From Nisaea sediminum (lineage in GTDB: Bacteria > Pseudomonadota > Alphaproteobacteria > Thalassobaculales > Thalassobaculaceae): 64,000 bases of DNA. Location: assembly GCF_014904705.1 (NCBI RefSeq), contig NZ_JACZCQ010000003.1, positions 1 to 64,000 of the forward strand, in the 5' to 3' direction. A program made the position numbers and the translations under genes. The notes under the pieces are model-generated. The model was not told where the DNA came from and searched no databases. It saw nothing but the letters and a program-made list of their open reading frames with translations. How positions within the stretch are numbered: position 1 is the stretch's first letter; each line of letters begins with the position of its first letter. This document shows positions 17,209 through 24,513 of this stretch, piece after piece.

Positions 17209-17240
17209 AAAAACCGCCGGAAGGTAGTCCTTCCGGCGGC
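17209..17240 (-). terminator. intrinsic terminator of the sulfite reductase operon
   Basis: A perfect 11-bp stem CCGCCGGAAGG/CCTTCCGGCGG (17215-17225 with 17230-17240) has a 4-base loop. On the minus strand it is followed by six T residues (A-run 17209-17214). It lies 50 bases past the stop of the DUF934 gene and may also stop the convergent hydrolase transcript. Confidence 0.85.
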
Positions 17241-17289
17241 TCAGGTCGATTTGGCGCCGAGGCAATTGGGTGGAGCGCCAAATCCCGCT

Positions 17290-17850
17290 TCAGTAGGCCC
17301 AGCTCGCGAGCACGGCAGGCTCGACGCGGCTGTAGGCGCCGCCAAAGCCGTCGTTCCGGGCGACCTTATCTTCCGACTTCCCTTCCGGGATCGCGAGGGC
17401 CGGCTGGTAAAAGCCCTTGAAGCGCTTGTGCGCCCGCATCCAGGCATCGAGAAGCTTCTCGTCCTTCGCCTCGACGGCATCCACGCCGCAACGCTGCAGG
17501 AACAGAAACTGATCCTGGATCACATGCCCCGTCGCACGAATTTCACCCTTGAAGTCGAGGCGGTCCCGCAGCAGACGGGCCTGGGAAAAGGCACGGCCAT
17601 CGTTGAATTTCGGGAAAACGAGGATCACGGCGTCGATGAAATCGAGATCGTCCGCGATCTCCTCGACCGCGTCCACATTCTCCAATCTGACGGCCCGGCG
17701 CTCGAAATTGGCGATCAGCGTCTCCCGTCCGGCCGTCCATTCCGCGAGGCCGACGACAACCGGCGTGTCGCGGGAAAGCGCGCTTGAGTCCGTCTCCGCG
17801 AGCGAGACCCAGATATTCTCCTCGATCCGGCCATTCCTAATGATTGGCAT
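17290..17850 (-). CDS. DUF934 family protein, sulfite reductase associated
   Basis: A 186-residue DUF934 protein. The family core is recognisable: FPKFNDGRAFSQARLLRDR, then GEIRATGHVIQDQ and FLQRCGVDAVE. Members lie beside assimilatory sulfite reductase or APS/PAPS reductase in proteobacteria, and a role in sulfate assimilation is assumed. The exact biochemical job is not known. The start overlaps the end of the reductase gene by 14 bases, so the two are translationally linked. It is the last gene of the operon. Confidence 0.85.
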   Translation of the reverse strand: MPIIRNGRIEENIWVSLAETDSSALSRDTPVVVGLAEWTAGRETLIANFERRAVRLENVDAVEEIADDLDFIDAVILVFPKFNDGRAFSQARLLRDRLDFKGEIRATGHVIQDQFLFLQRCGVDAVEAKDEKLLDAWMRAHKRFKGFYQPALAIPEGKSEDKVARNDGFGGAYSRVEPAVLASWAY

Positions 17851-19492
17851 AGAGAGTCTCCTTGAAAGGTTCGATGCCGACCCGCTTCACGGTGTCGATG
17901 AAAAACTCACCCTGTTCCCGGATCTTCCGGAAGGTGGCGATCAGGGTGTCGATGGCGTCGACCACCTCTTCCGCCGGGAAGGACGGGCCGAGGATCCGGC
18001 CGATGGCCGCGTTCTCGTCGGCGATTCCGCCGATGGTGATCTGGTAATGCTCGACGCCTTTCTTATCGACGCCGAGGATGCCGATATTGCCGACATGGTG
18101 ATGCCCACAGGCATTGATGCAGCCGGAGATGTTCAGCGTGATCGGGCCGATCTCCGCCTGCAGTGCCGGGTCGGCGAAATGCCGGCTGATGCGCTGGGCG
18201 ATCGGGATCGCGCGGGCATTGGCGAGGTTGCAGTAATCGAGACCCGGGCAGGAGATGATGTCCGTGATCAGGCCGACATTGGCATCCGCCAGCCCGTGCG
18301 TGCCGAGCTCATGCCAGAACCGGTGCAGGTCCTGCTTGCGGACGTTCGGCAGAACCACGTTCTGCTCGTGCGCGATCCGGAGCTCGCCGAGAGAATAGCG
18401 CTCGGCGAGATCGGCCAGAGCCTCCATCTGTGCTGATGTGGCATCGCCCGGCACACCGCCGGCCGGCTTCAGCGATACCGTAACGACGGCATAGCCCGGC
18501 TGCTTGTGCGGGAAGAGATTGGTCCGGGTCCAGGCCGAGAAGGCCGGATCGGTGAAGCGGGCCGCATCGAAGGAGACTACCGGCTCGGCGATCTCCTCGT
18601 AGGCGGGCGGTGCGAAATGCCGCTCGATCTCGCGGATCCGTTCAGGCTCCAGGGTCAGCACGCTGTCGCGGATCGCCTCCCACTCCTCCTCCACCATCTC
18701 GGCGAACTTCTCGATGCCGACGGCGGCGACCAGGATCTTGATCCGGGCCTTGTAGAGATTGTCGCGGCGGCCGAGCAGGTTGTAGGTCCGGAGGATCGCC
18801 TCGAGATAGGAGAGCAGGTGCTGCTTCGGCAGGAACTCGCGGATCGTCTCGCCGACGATGGGCGTCCGTCCCTGCCCGCCTCCGACGATCACCTCGAACC
18901 CGGTCTCGCCGTCCTCGTTGCGGCGCATGCGGAGGCCGATATCGTGCAGCTTCACCGCCGCCCGGTCATGCTCCGAGCCGGTAATGGCGATCTTGAATTT
19001 GCGCGGCAGGAAGGTGAATTCCGGATGCAGTGTCGACCATTGCCGCATGATCTCGGCCCAGACGCGGGAATCCTCGATCTCGTCGGCGGCGACGCCGGCG
19101 AACTGGTCCGCCGTCACGTTGCGGATGCAGTTCCCGCTGGTCTGGATCGCGTGCATCTCGACATCGGCGAGCGCGTCCAGGATGTCCGGCACGTCGTCCA
19201 GCTTGATCCAGTTGTACTGGATGTTCTGCCGGGTGGTGAAATGTCCCCAGTCGCGGTCCCAGCGCTTGGCAATCACGCCGAGCTGGCGCATCTGCTTCGC
19301 ATTCAGGGTGCCGTAGGGGATCGCGACCCGCAGCATATAGGCATGGAGCTGCAGGTAGAGCCCGTTCATCAGCCGGAGCGGCTTGAACTCGTCCTCGGTC
19401 AGTTCGCCCGCGAGGCGGCGCGCGACCTGATCGCGGAATTCCGCGGTCCGGTCCCGGAGGAAGGCATGGTCGAATTCGTTATACTGATACAT
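17837..19492 (-). CDS. cysI: nitrite/sulfite reductase, sirohaem hemoprotein subunit
   Basis: A 551-residue sirohaem/4Fe-4S reductase, expected to reduce sulfite to sulfide with six electrons. It has the duplicated ferredoxin-like plus catalytic arrangement. Cluster and haem ligands are in CPGLDYCNLANAR (C-x5-C) and SGCINACGHHHVGNIG (C-x3-C). A sirohaem-binding TSGNCIRNVT segment lies nearer the N-terminus. Its operon with cysG supports sulfite over nitrite as substrate. A separate flavoprotein subunit is not in the window, so the electron donor may be ferredoxin or another partner. The ribosome-binding site is not striking. Confidence 0.9.
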   Translation of the reverse strand: MYQYNEFDHAFLRDRTAEFRDQVARRLAGELTEDEFKPLRLMNGLYLQLHAYMLRVAIPYGTLNAKQMRQLGVIAKRWDRDWGHFTTRQNIQYNWIKLDDVPDILDALADVEMHAIQTSGNCIRNVTADQFAGVAADEIEDSRVWAEIMRQWSTLHPEFTFLPRKFKIAITGSEHDRAAVKLHDIGLRMRRNEDGETGFEVIVGGGQGRTPIVGETIREFLPKQHLLSYLEAILRTYNLLGRRDNLYKARIKILVAAVGIEKFAEMVEEEWEAIRDSVLTLEPERIREIERHFAPPAYEEIAEPVVSFDAARFTDPAFSAWTRTNLFPHKQPGYAVVTVSLKPAGGVPGDATSAQMEALADLAERYSLGELRIAHEQNVVLPNVRKQDLHRFWHELGTHGLADANVGLITDIISCPGLDYCNLANARAIPIAQRISRHFADPALQAEIGPITLNISGCINACGHHHVGNIGILGVDKKGVEHYQITIGGIADENAAIGRILGPSFPAEEVVDAIDTLIATFRKIREQGEFFIDTVKRVGIEPFKETLYANH

Positions 19493-19508
19493 CTCTCGAT
19501 ATCCGGGC

Positions 19509-19820
19509 TCAGCGGAGCGGTGTGGTTTCGGGGAGATCGGTGCCGACAGTCGGGCCCGCGGCGCGAATGATCTCGCGCTGGCTGATCGGCGAGATCCCGC
19601 GGTCGGAAACGGCGACTGCGAAGAGATAAGGACCGACGATCTTCTGCTGCTTCATCGCGAGACCGGCGCGTTCCTCGAGCCGGATCGCCGCCTCCTCGCT
19701 CTCGGCCACCTCGGCATCGTGCAGACTGAGCACCCAGTCGTCGTCCGCCGCCAGATAGACGACGGCGCCGTCGCCGAGCCTGTTCGCGGTCATGATCTGC
19801 TTCTCGAACTTCTTCTTCAT
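19509..19820 (-). CDS. DUF2849 domain protein
   Basis: A 103-residue protein matching the DUF2849 family found between cysG and cysI in alphaproteobacteria. It begins with a basic segment, then MTANRLGDGAVVYLA, and ends with VSDRGISPISQREIIRAAGP. Its role is not established; the location suggests help with sulfite reductase or sirohaem. The start at 19820 has AGGAAACG upstream; an internal ATG at 19793 is an alternative. It lies 12 bases after cysG and 16 bases before cysI. Confidence 0.8.
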   Translation of the reverse strand: MKKKFEKQIMTANRLGDGAVVYLAADDDWVLSLHDAEVAESEEAAIRLEERAGLAMKQQKIVGPYLFAVAVSDRGISPISQREIIRAAGPTVGTDLPETTPLR

Positions 19821-19832
19821 CTCATTCGTTTC

Positions 19833-21242
19833 CTAGACAGCGAGGCGGCGATGCCCGGCATCGGCCGCCTCGAAAATCTCTCCGTCGGCAAGCGCCGCTA
19901 CGTCACCGATCACGATCAGTGCGGGGGCTTCGACTTTTTGCTCCTCGACCAGACGCGCCAGTCCGCCGAGCTGCGCCTTGAGGACGCGCTGCTCCGGCAA
20001 TGTCGCCTTTGCGATCACCACGACCGGCGTCGAAGCGGCGCGACCGGCAGCAAGGGCGTCGGCCATGATCCGGGGTGCTGCGCCGAGGCCCATATAAATG
20101 ACCAACGTGCCCTTCGGGTCGGCCAGCAGATGGTGGTCGAAGTCCGAGAGGCCGTTGCGGTCATGTCCGGTCAGGATGGTCAGGCGGTTGGCGTGATCGC
20201 GGTGGGTCAGCGGCAGGCCGGCGACCGAGGCAGCACCGAGCGCCGCGGTGACACCCGGCACCACCTCGACCGCGATGCCGCGCGCCTTCAGATAGGCCAG
20301 CTCCTCCCCGCCCCGTCCGAAGATGAAGGGATCGCCACCTTTGAGGCGCACCACGCGGCGCCCGGCTTCCGCATGTTCAGCCAGAAGCGCGTTGATCGCG
20401 TCCTGGCTCCAGGACTGCCGTCCGGCACGCTTCCCGACATCGATACGCAGCGAGTCCCGCCGGACGTAATCCAGCATTGTCGGGCCGATCAGCGCGTCAT
20501 GAACAATGACGTCCGCGTCCTGCATCAGCCGCAAAGCTTTCAGGGTAAGAAGGTCCGGATCGCCCGGTCCCGCTCCGACAAGCGCGACGGAGCCGGACGG
20601 GGCGGACTGCGCGCCGCCGTTCACCAGGCGGAGCATGGCTTCGCGTGCCGGCTTCTCGCGCCCCTCAAGCACATCTTGCGCAACCGGCCCGTCGAAGAAC
20701 CGCTCCCAGAACAAGCGTCGCCCGGCTCCCTCCGGGACGGCAGCCGATACGGCGCCCCGGAAACTTTGCGCAAATCTGGCGAGCACGCCGAGGCGGACCG
20801 GAAGCAGGCTTTCGATCTTCTCGCGGATGCGCCGTACCATGACGGGCGCCGCTCCCTCGCTGCCTATGGCGATGACGATCGGGTCGCGGTCGACGATACC
20901 CGGGATGATGAAGGTGGAAAGCTCCGGACGGTCGACGACGTTTGTCGGAATGCCCGTCGATCGGATCCGGTGTGCCACGTCCTTGATCTCGAGAGCTTCG
21001 GCATCGCCGACGATCGCGAGACGGACGCCGTCCAGATCGCGGTCCTCGAACCCGCGGCGCAGCAACTCGATCCTTCCTGATTCAGCCAATGCTGAAATCT
21101 CGTCGTTCGGAGCGGCACTGACCACGCGGATGCGAGCCTCTGTCCTCAGCAGCAGCCGGAGCTTGCGGGCAGAATCCTCGTTTCCGCCGACAAGAAGCGC
21201 CCAATGACCGGAAAGATCAGTGAATATCGGCAGGTATTTCAT
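19833..21242 (-). CDS. cysG: sirohaem synthase CysG, multifunctional
   Basis: A 469-residue trifunctional enzyme. Residues 1 to about 210 form the precorrin-2 dehydrogenase/ferrochelatase half (ALLVGGNEDSARKLRLLL; GSEGAAPVMVRRIREKIE). Residues from about 215 form the SAM-dependent uroporphyrinogen III methyltransferase (VALVGAGPGDPDLLTLKAL; VVRLKGGDPFIFGRGGEE; PGVTAALGAAS). It makes sirohaem for the sulfite reductase downstream, consuming two SAM and using NAD and Fe(II). It is the first gene of the operon and is preceded by a SAM-II riboswitch, which fits its use of SAM. Confidence 0.93.
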   Translation of the reverse strand: MKYLPIFTDLSGHWALLVGGNEDSARKLRLLLRTEARIRVVSAAPNDEISALAESGRIELLRRGFEDRDLDGVRLAIVGDAEALEIKDVAHRIRSTGIPTNVVDRPELSTFIIPGIVDRDPIVIAIGSEGAAPVMVRRIREKIESLLPVRLGVLARFAQSFRGAVSAAVPEGAGRRLFWERFFDGPVAQDVLEGREKPAREAMLRLVNGGAQSAPSGSVALVGAGPGDPDLLTLKALRLMQDADVIVHDALIGPTMLDYVRRDSLRIDVGKRAGRQSWSQDAINALLAEHAEAGRRVVRLKGGDPFIFGRGGEELAYLKARGIAVEVVPGVTAALGAASVAGLPLTHRDHANRLTILTGHDRNGLSDFDHHLLADPKGTLVIYMGLGAAPRIMADALAAGRAASTPVVVIAKATLPEQRVLKAQLGGLARLVEEQKVEAPALIVIGDVAALADGEIFEAADAGHRRLAV

Positions 21243-21320
21243 CGGCGGGGATCCGCAGAAAGGTTGGCAGTTCCGAGATGCGACCTCATGGCCGGCTCCA
21301 TTCCGTTGTCACGAAAGGGC

Positions 21321-21340
21321 CCACGGGGATCATCCCGTGG
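21321..21340 (-). promoter_or_regulatory. hairpin after the SAM-II aptamer, possible expression platform
   Basis: A perfect 7-bp stem CCACGGG/CCCGTGG (21321-21327 with 21334-21340) has a 6-base loop. It directly follows the conserved CGCTAAAGCG end of the aptamer on the minus strand. There is no long T-run, so it is not a typical terminator. It may form the switching platform or act as a pause site. The cysG start is 78 bases further on. Confidence 0.4.
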
Positions 21341-21392
21341 CGCTTTAGCGGTTTCGTTCGCGGCCGCAAGCTGCCCTTCAAATCGCCGCGCC
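21341..21392 (-). promoter_or_regulatory. SAM-II riboswitch (SAM_alpha) in the cysG operon leader
   Basis: On the minus strand the leader shows the SAM-II core in order. The P1 5' arm CGCGGC (21385-21390) is followed by GATTTG, then CTTGCGG, the P1 3' arm GCCGCG (21359-21364), an A-rich joint AACGAAA, and the conserved CCGCTAAAG. GCGG of the loop can pair with CCGC to make the diagnostic pseudoknot. SAM-II elements are known in alphaproteobacteria upstream of methionine and SAM genes. Here it would lower the sirohaem synthase-sulfite reductase operon when SAM is plentiful. Confidence 0.8.
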
Positions 21393-21480
21393 CCCGTTGC
21401 CGGGTGGAGAGAGTGTTGAACTCTCAACGCCTCTGAAATATCATTATTTTTCCCATATCGACAATATTGCCCCCTCAAAT

Positions 21481-21495
21481 AGAACGGATCGTTCT
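21481..21495. promoter_or_regulatory. perfect palindrome in the cysG/lrp divergent region
   Basis: AGAACG-GAT-CGTTCT is a perfect 6-bp inverted repeat 51 bases before the start of the Lrp-type regulator. Lrp/AsnC proteins commonly regulate themselves, so this is a candidate operator. A second inverted repeat, GTTGA-N4-TCAAC, lies at 21415-21428. The factor that binds is not shown by sequence alone. Confidence 0.35.
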
Positions 21496-21545
21496 CATGG
21501 AGCTAAAATGAAGACGGTCTTTGTCAGGAAATTGGAAAATCAAGA

Positions 21546-21995
21546 ATGGATGACATGGACAGAAAGATCCTGCGCCTCCTGCAAGAGGACAGCAGCATCT
21601 CGGTTTCCGATATCGCGCGGCAGGTCGGGCTCTCGGCTTCGCCCTGCTGGAAGCGAATCAATCGGATGCAGGTCGACGGCCTGATCAAGCGCCAGGTCGC
21701 TGTTCTGGATGCGGACAAGCTCGGTTACGGACTGACCGTCTTCGTCAGCATCAAGACGGGAGAACATTCGGCCGACTGGCTGCAGACTTTCGCCGACACG
21801 GTTCAGGCGATGCCGGAAGTGCTCGAATTCCATCGCATGGCAGGCGAAGTTGACTACCTGCTCAAGGTCGTTGTTCCCGACATGAAGAGCTTTGACCAGT
21901 TCTACAAGAAACTCGTCGAACTGACCGCACTCAGCGAAGTCACCTCGCGCTTTTCAATGGAGACGATCAAGGAGACCACAGCGCTCCCGGTCTGA
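21546..21995 (+). CDS. Lrp/AsnC family transcriptional regulator
   Basis: A 149-residue Lrp/AsnC protein. The N-terminal helix-turn-helix reads DRKILRLLQEDSSISVSDIA with recognition helix SASPCWKRINRMQ, followed by the RAM effector domain with GEVDYLLKVVVPD. It is divergent from the cysG operon and upstream of a keto-acid-type TRAP transporter in the same direction, 254 bases away. Either could be its target. The effector is probably an amino or keto acid (inference). The frame begins MDDMDRKI at 21546; the second ATG of that stretch is an alternative. Confidence 0.9.
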   Translation: MDDMDRKILRLLQEDSSISVSDIARQVGLSASPCWKRINRMQVDGLIKRQVAVLDADKLGYGLTVFVSIKTGEHSADWLQTFADTVQAMPEVLEFHRMAGEVDYLLKVVVPDMKSFDQFYKKLVELTALSEVTSRFSMETIKETTALPV

Positions 21996-22084
21996 GCAGA
22001 AACCGGATTCGAAGGCATTTCGGAAGTTCAAAACCGCAAAATTTGACATTTTCGAACCCGCACAAGGGGGGTCTGAGCAAATTT

Positions 22085-22152
22085 ATGCCGCATTGCGGTA
22101 TTTATGGAGATGAATGGTTGCCAAATCCGAAATTCGAACGCACAAATTTCGG
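22085..22152. promoter_or_regulatory. inverted repeats upstream of the TRAP transporter operon
   Basis: Two inverted repeats lie in the 250-base gap before dctP. ATGCCGCA-T-TGCGGTAT (22085-22101) has one mismatch, and CCGAAATT-N10-AATTTCGG (22127-22134 with 22145-22152) is perfect. They are candidate regulator sites for the TRAP operon, possibly of the upstream Lrp-type protein. No clear -35/-10 pair is assigned. Confidence 0.3.
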
Positions 22153-22248
22153 CGAGCTGTGAATAGACACTTGTAAAGAGTGCGGTCAGTGGCTTCACTC
22201 TGCGATCTGTTCGCAACTGAAGAAACAATCTTACCAGGGAGCTTCGCA

Positions 22249-23352
22249 ATGAAACGTCGCGACTTTATTACCAAGGCTGGGCTGGCCGGTGTCGGTGGTG
22301 CCGCCGCTGCTGCGGCATCGTCCTTCCCGAAACCGTCACTCGCGCAAGAGCGCATCGAGATGGTCATCGTCTCGAGCTGGGGCCGTGACTTCCCGGGTCT
22401 GGGCACCAACGCTCAGCTGCTGGCCGAGCGCATTCAGGAAACCTCCGGCGGCCGCATCCAGGTGCAGTACTTCGCCGCCGGCGAGCGCGTCGGCGCGTTC
22501 GACGTGTTCGACGAAGTCGCCTCCGGCAACGCGCAGGCCTATCACTCCGCCGATTACTACTGGAAAGGCAAGCACCCGGCCTGGGCCTATTTCACTTCCG
22601 TGCCGTTCGGGCTGACCTTCAGCGAAATGGCCGCGTGGGTCCATCACATGGGCGGTCAGGAACTGTGGGACGAGCTGGCCTCCGACTTCGGCCTGAAGTG
22701 CCTGCCGGCCGGCAACACCGGCGTGCAGATGGGCGGCTGGTTCAACAAGGAAATCAACAGCGCCGACGACCTCAAGGGCCTGAAAATGCGTATTCCTGGC
22801 CTCGGCGGCGACGTCATGGCCAAGCTGGGCGCTTCCCCTGTGTCCCTGCCGGGCGGTCAGATCTACGAAAACCTGGTGTCCGGCGCCATTGAGGCGACCG
22901 AGTGGGTCGGTCCGTGGAACGACTATGCGATGAAGTTCTACGAAGCCACTAAGTACTACTACTTCCCGGGCATGCACGAGCCGGGCGGGCCCGACTCCCT
23001 CGGCATGAATGCCTCCTGGTGGGGTTCCCTGACCAAAACCGATCAGGCGGTCATCCGGTCCGTCGCGATGCAGACCAACGACTGGATGATGGCGGAATAC
23101 AACGCCAAGAACGGTGAATATCTGCGCAAGCTGATCGACGAGCACGGTGTCGTCGTCAAGGAATTCAACGACGACGTCTATGACGCCTTCGGCACCGCGG
23201 CCGACGAGGTCTTCGAAGAGACCCGCCAGCACAGCGATCTCGCCAACCGTGTCCATGAAGGCTTCCTGAAAGCCCGCTCTGAAGCCGGTGGCTGGCTGAA
23301 GCTCGCTGACGTCGGTTACTCTCAGAAGCGCAACCGCGTTATCGGCCTGTAA
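22249..23352 (+). CDS. dctP: TRAP transporter substrate-binding protein, DctP/TakP family
   Basis: A 367-residue periplasmic receptor. The N-terminus MKRRDFITKAGLAGVGG has a twin-arginine motif and a hydrophobic core, so export may be by Tat. The body resembles TakP, the alpha-keto acid receptor: HSADYYWKGKHPAWAYFTSVPFG, AGNTGVQMGGWFNKE, MRIPGLGGDV and ATEWVGPWNDYA are family landmarks. The ligand is probably a keto or hydroxy carboxylate (inference). The ATG at 22249 has AGGGAG upstream. It is first in an operon with the small and large permeases. Confidence 0.9.
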   Translation: MKRRDFITKAGLAGVGGAAAAAASSFPKPSLAQERIEMVIVSSWGRDFPGLGTNAQLLAERIQETSGGRIQVQYFAAGERVGAFDVFDEVASGNAQAYHSADYYWKGKHPAWAYFTSVPFGLTFSEMAAWVHHMGGQELWDELASDFGLKCLPAGNTGVQMGGWFNKEINSADDLKGLKMRIPGLGGDVMAKLGASPVSLPGGQIYENLVSGAIEATEWVGPWNDYAMKFYEATKYYYFPGMHEPGGPDSLGMNASWWGSLTKTDQAVIRSVAMQTNDWMMAEYNAKNGEYLRKLIDEHGVVVKEFNDDVYDAFGTAADEVFEETRQHSDLANRVHEGFLKARSEAGGWLKLADVGYSQKRNRVIGL

Positions 23353-23375
23353 TCGCCTAAACACCGCAAACGATA

Positions 23376-23402
23376 GAGACGGGATCGCCACGATCCCGTC
23401 TC
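23376..23402 (+). terminator. strong hairpin between dctP and dctQ
   Basis: A perfect 12-bp stem GAGACGGGATCG/CGATCCCGTCTC (23376-23387 with 23391-23402) has a 3-base loop and is followed by CTTTCTT. The T-tract is interrupted, so it is probably a leaky terminator or 3' stabiliser. It would allow more receptor than permease to be made. Confidence 0.6.
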
Positions 23403-23427
23403 CTTTCTTGAAAGAAGACTTCAGGAC

Positions 23428-24489
23428 ATGATCGGATCGGCTTCGGGGGCATCGATGGGTGCCGCGGCGGCGTCTGGATATCAGACGCCCGTTTCTGCTT
23501 TTGCTCGCATCTTTTGCTGGACCGCAGTCAGCGCAACACTCGTCTTCGCGCTGAACAATTACCTCATCTTCTGGCTGGACTGGCCGGGTATGGTGACCTT
23601 TCTCGGTCATCTGGGCTTGCTTCCGGCCTTTGCTCCACAGAGCCCTCTGGAGAGTACCGCGACGATACTCGGCGCGGTGCAGACCCTCTCCTATCTGGTT
23701 TGCGTCGGCGGAGCCGTCCTCTACACGATACGCACGCCGGACAGGCTCTTGAGAAGCGACTCCGAAGCCATGGTTTCGATCTCCGCCTATATTATCAGGG
23801 CTTCGTTCTGGGCGGTCATCTTTGTCGGACTCGCAGATGTGATGATCTCGTTCCTGCGCGTCGAAGGCCTGCTTCCTTTTCTGATCGGCGATGACATAAC
23901 GACAGCACTCGGCCGCCCGCAGTTCAGAGGCGCCTACGTTCACATTCCGCTGGTGCTCGCCGGCTGCGTGACGGCGGCCTTTTCCCGCTCGCTCGGATTC
24001 ACCTGGCTCGCCCTGCTGGTTGTCGCCGCCGAACTCAGCATCGTGCTGAGCCGCTTCATCTTCTCCTACGAACAGGCCTTCCAGGGCGACCTCGTCCGCT
24101 TCTGGTACGGCGCGCTTTTTCTCTTCTCCAGCGCCTATACTCTCTATGAAGACGGACATGTCCGCGTCGACGTGCTCTATGCCGGTCTCACGAGCCGCAT
24201 GAAGGGTCTGGTCAATATCTGGGGCTCTTTGGTTCTCGGAATGTCGCTTTGCGTCACAGTCCTAGCCATCGGCATGGCAGGCAAGAGTTCGATCATCAAC
24301 AGCGCGTTGCTGAGTTTCGAAGTCTCGCAGTCCGGCTTCGGAATGTATGTGAAATATCTGATGGCGGGCTTCCTCGGGATCTTCGCGATCACGATGATGA
24401 TCCAGTTTGCCGCCTACATTCTCGAAAGCCTTGCCGACTATCGAGACGAACCCGGCAAGCGCAAAATCGCCGAAGCCTCAGCCCACTAA
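23428..24489 (+). CDS. dctQ: TRAP transporter small permease (DctQ), extended form
   Basis: A 353-residue integral membrane protein in the DctQ position. Classical DctQ proteins have about 170 residues and four membrane helices. Here the C-terminal half (from about residue 185, with FWYGALFLFSSAYTLYEDGHVRVDVLY) is the DctQ domain. The N-terminal half adds several more membrane segments. The receptor and large permease genes flank it, with 24 bases to dctM. The longer form is known from some marine alphaproteobacterial TRAP systems. The start codon choice is modestly supported. Confidence 0.82.
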   Translation: MIGSASGASMGAAAASGYQTPVSAFARIFCWTAVSATLVFALNNYLIFWLDWPGMVTFLGHLGLLPAFAPQSPLESTATILGAVQTLSYLVCVGGAVLYTIRTPDRLLRSDSEAMVSISAYIIRASFWAVIFVGLADVMISFLRVEGLLPFLIGDDITTALGRPQFRGAYVHIPLVLAGCVTAAFSRSLGFTWLALLVVAAELSIVLSRFIFSYEQAFQGDLVRFWYGALFLFSSAYTLYEDGHVRVDVLYAGLTSRMKGLVNIWGSLVLGMSLCVTVLAIGMAGKSSIINSALLSFEVSQSGFGMYVKYLMAGFLGIFAITMMIQFAAYILESLADYRDEPGKRKIAEASAH

Positions 24490-24513
24490 AGATCTGAAGA
24501 GCGAACCCGACTG

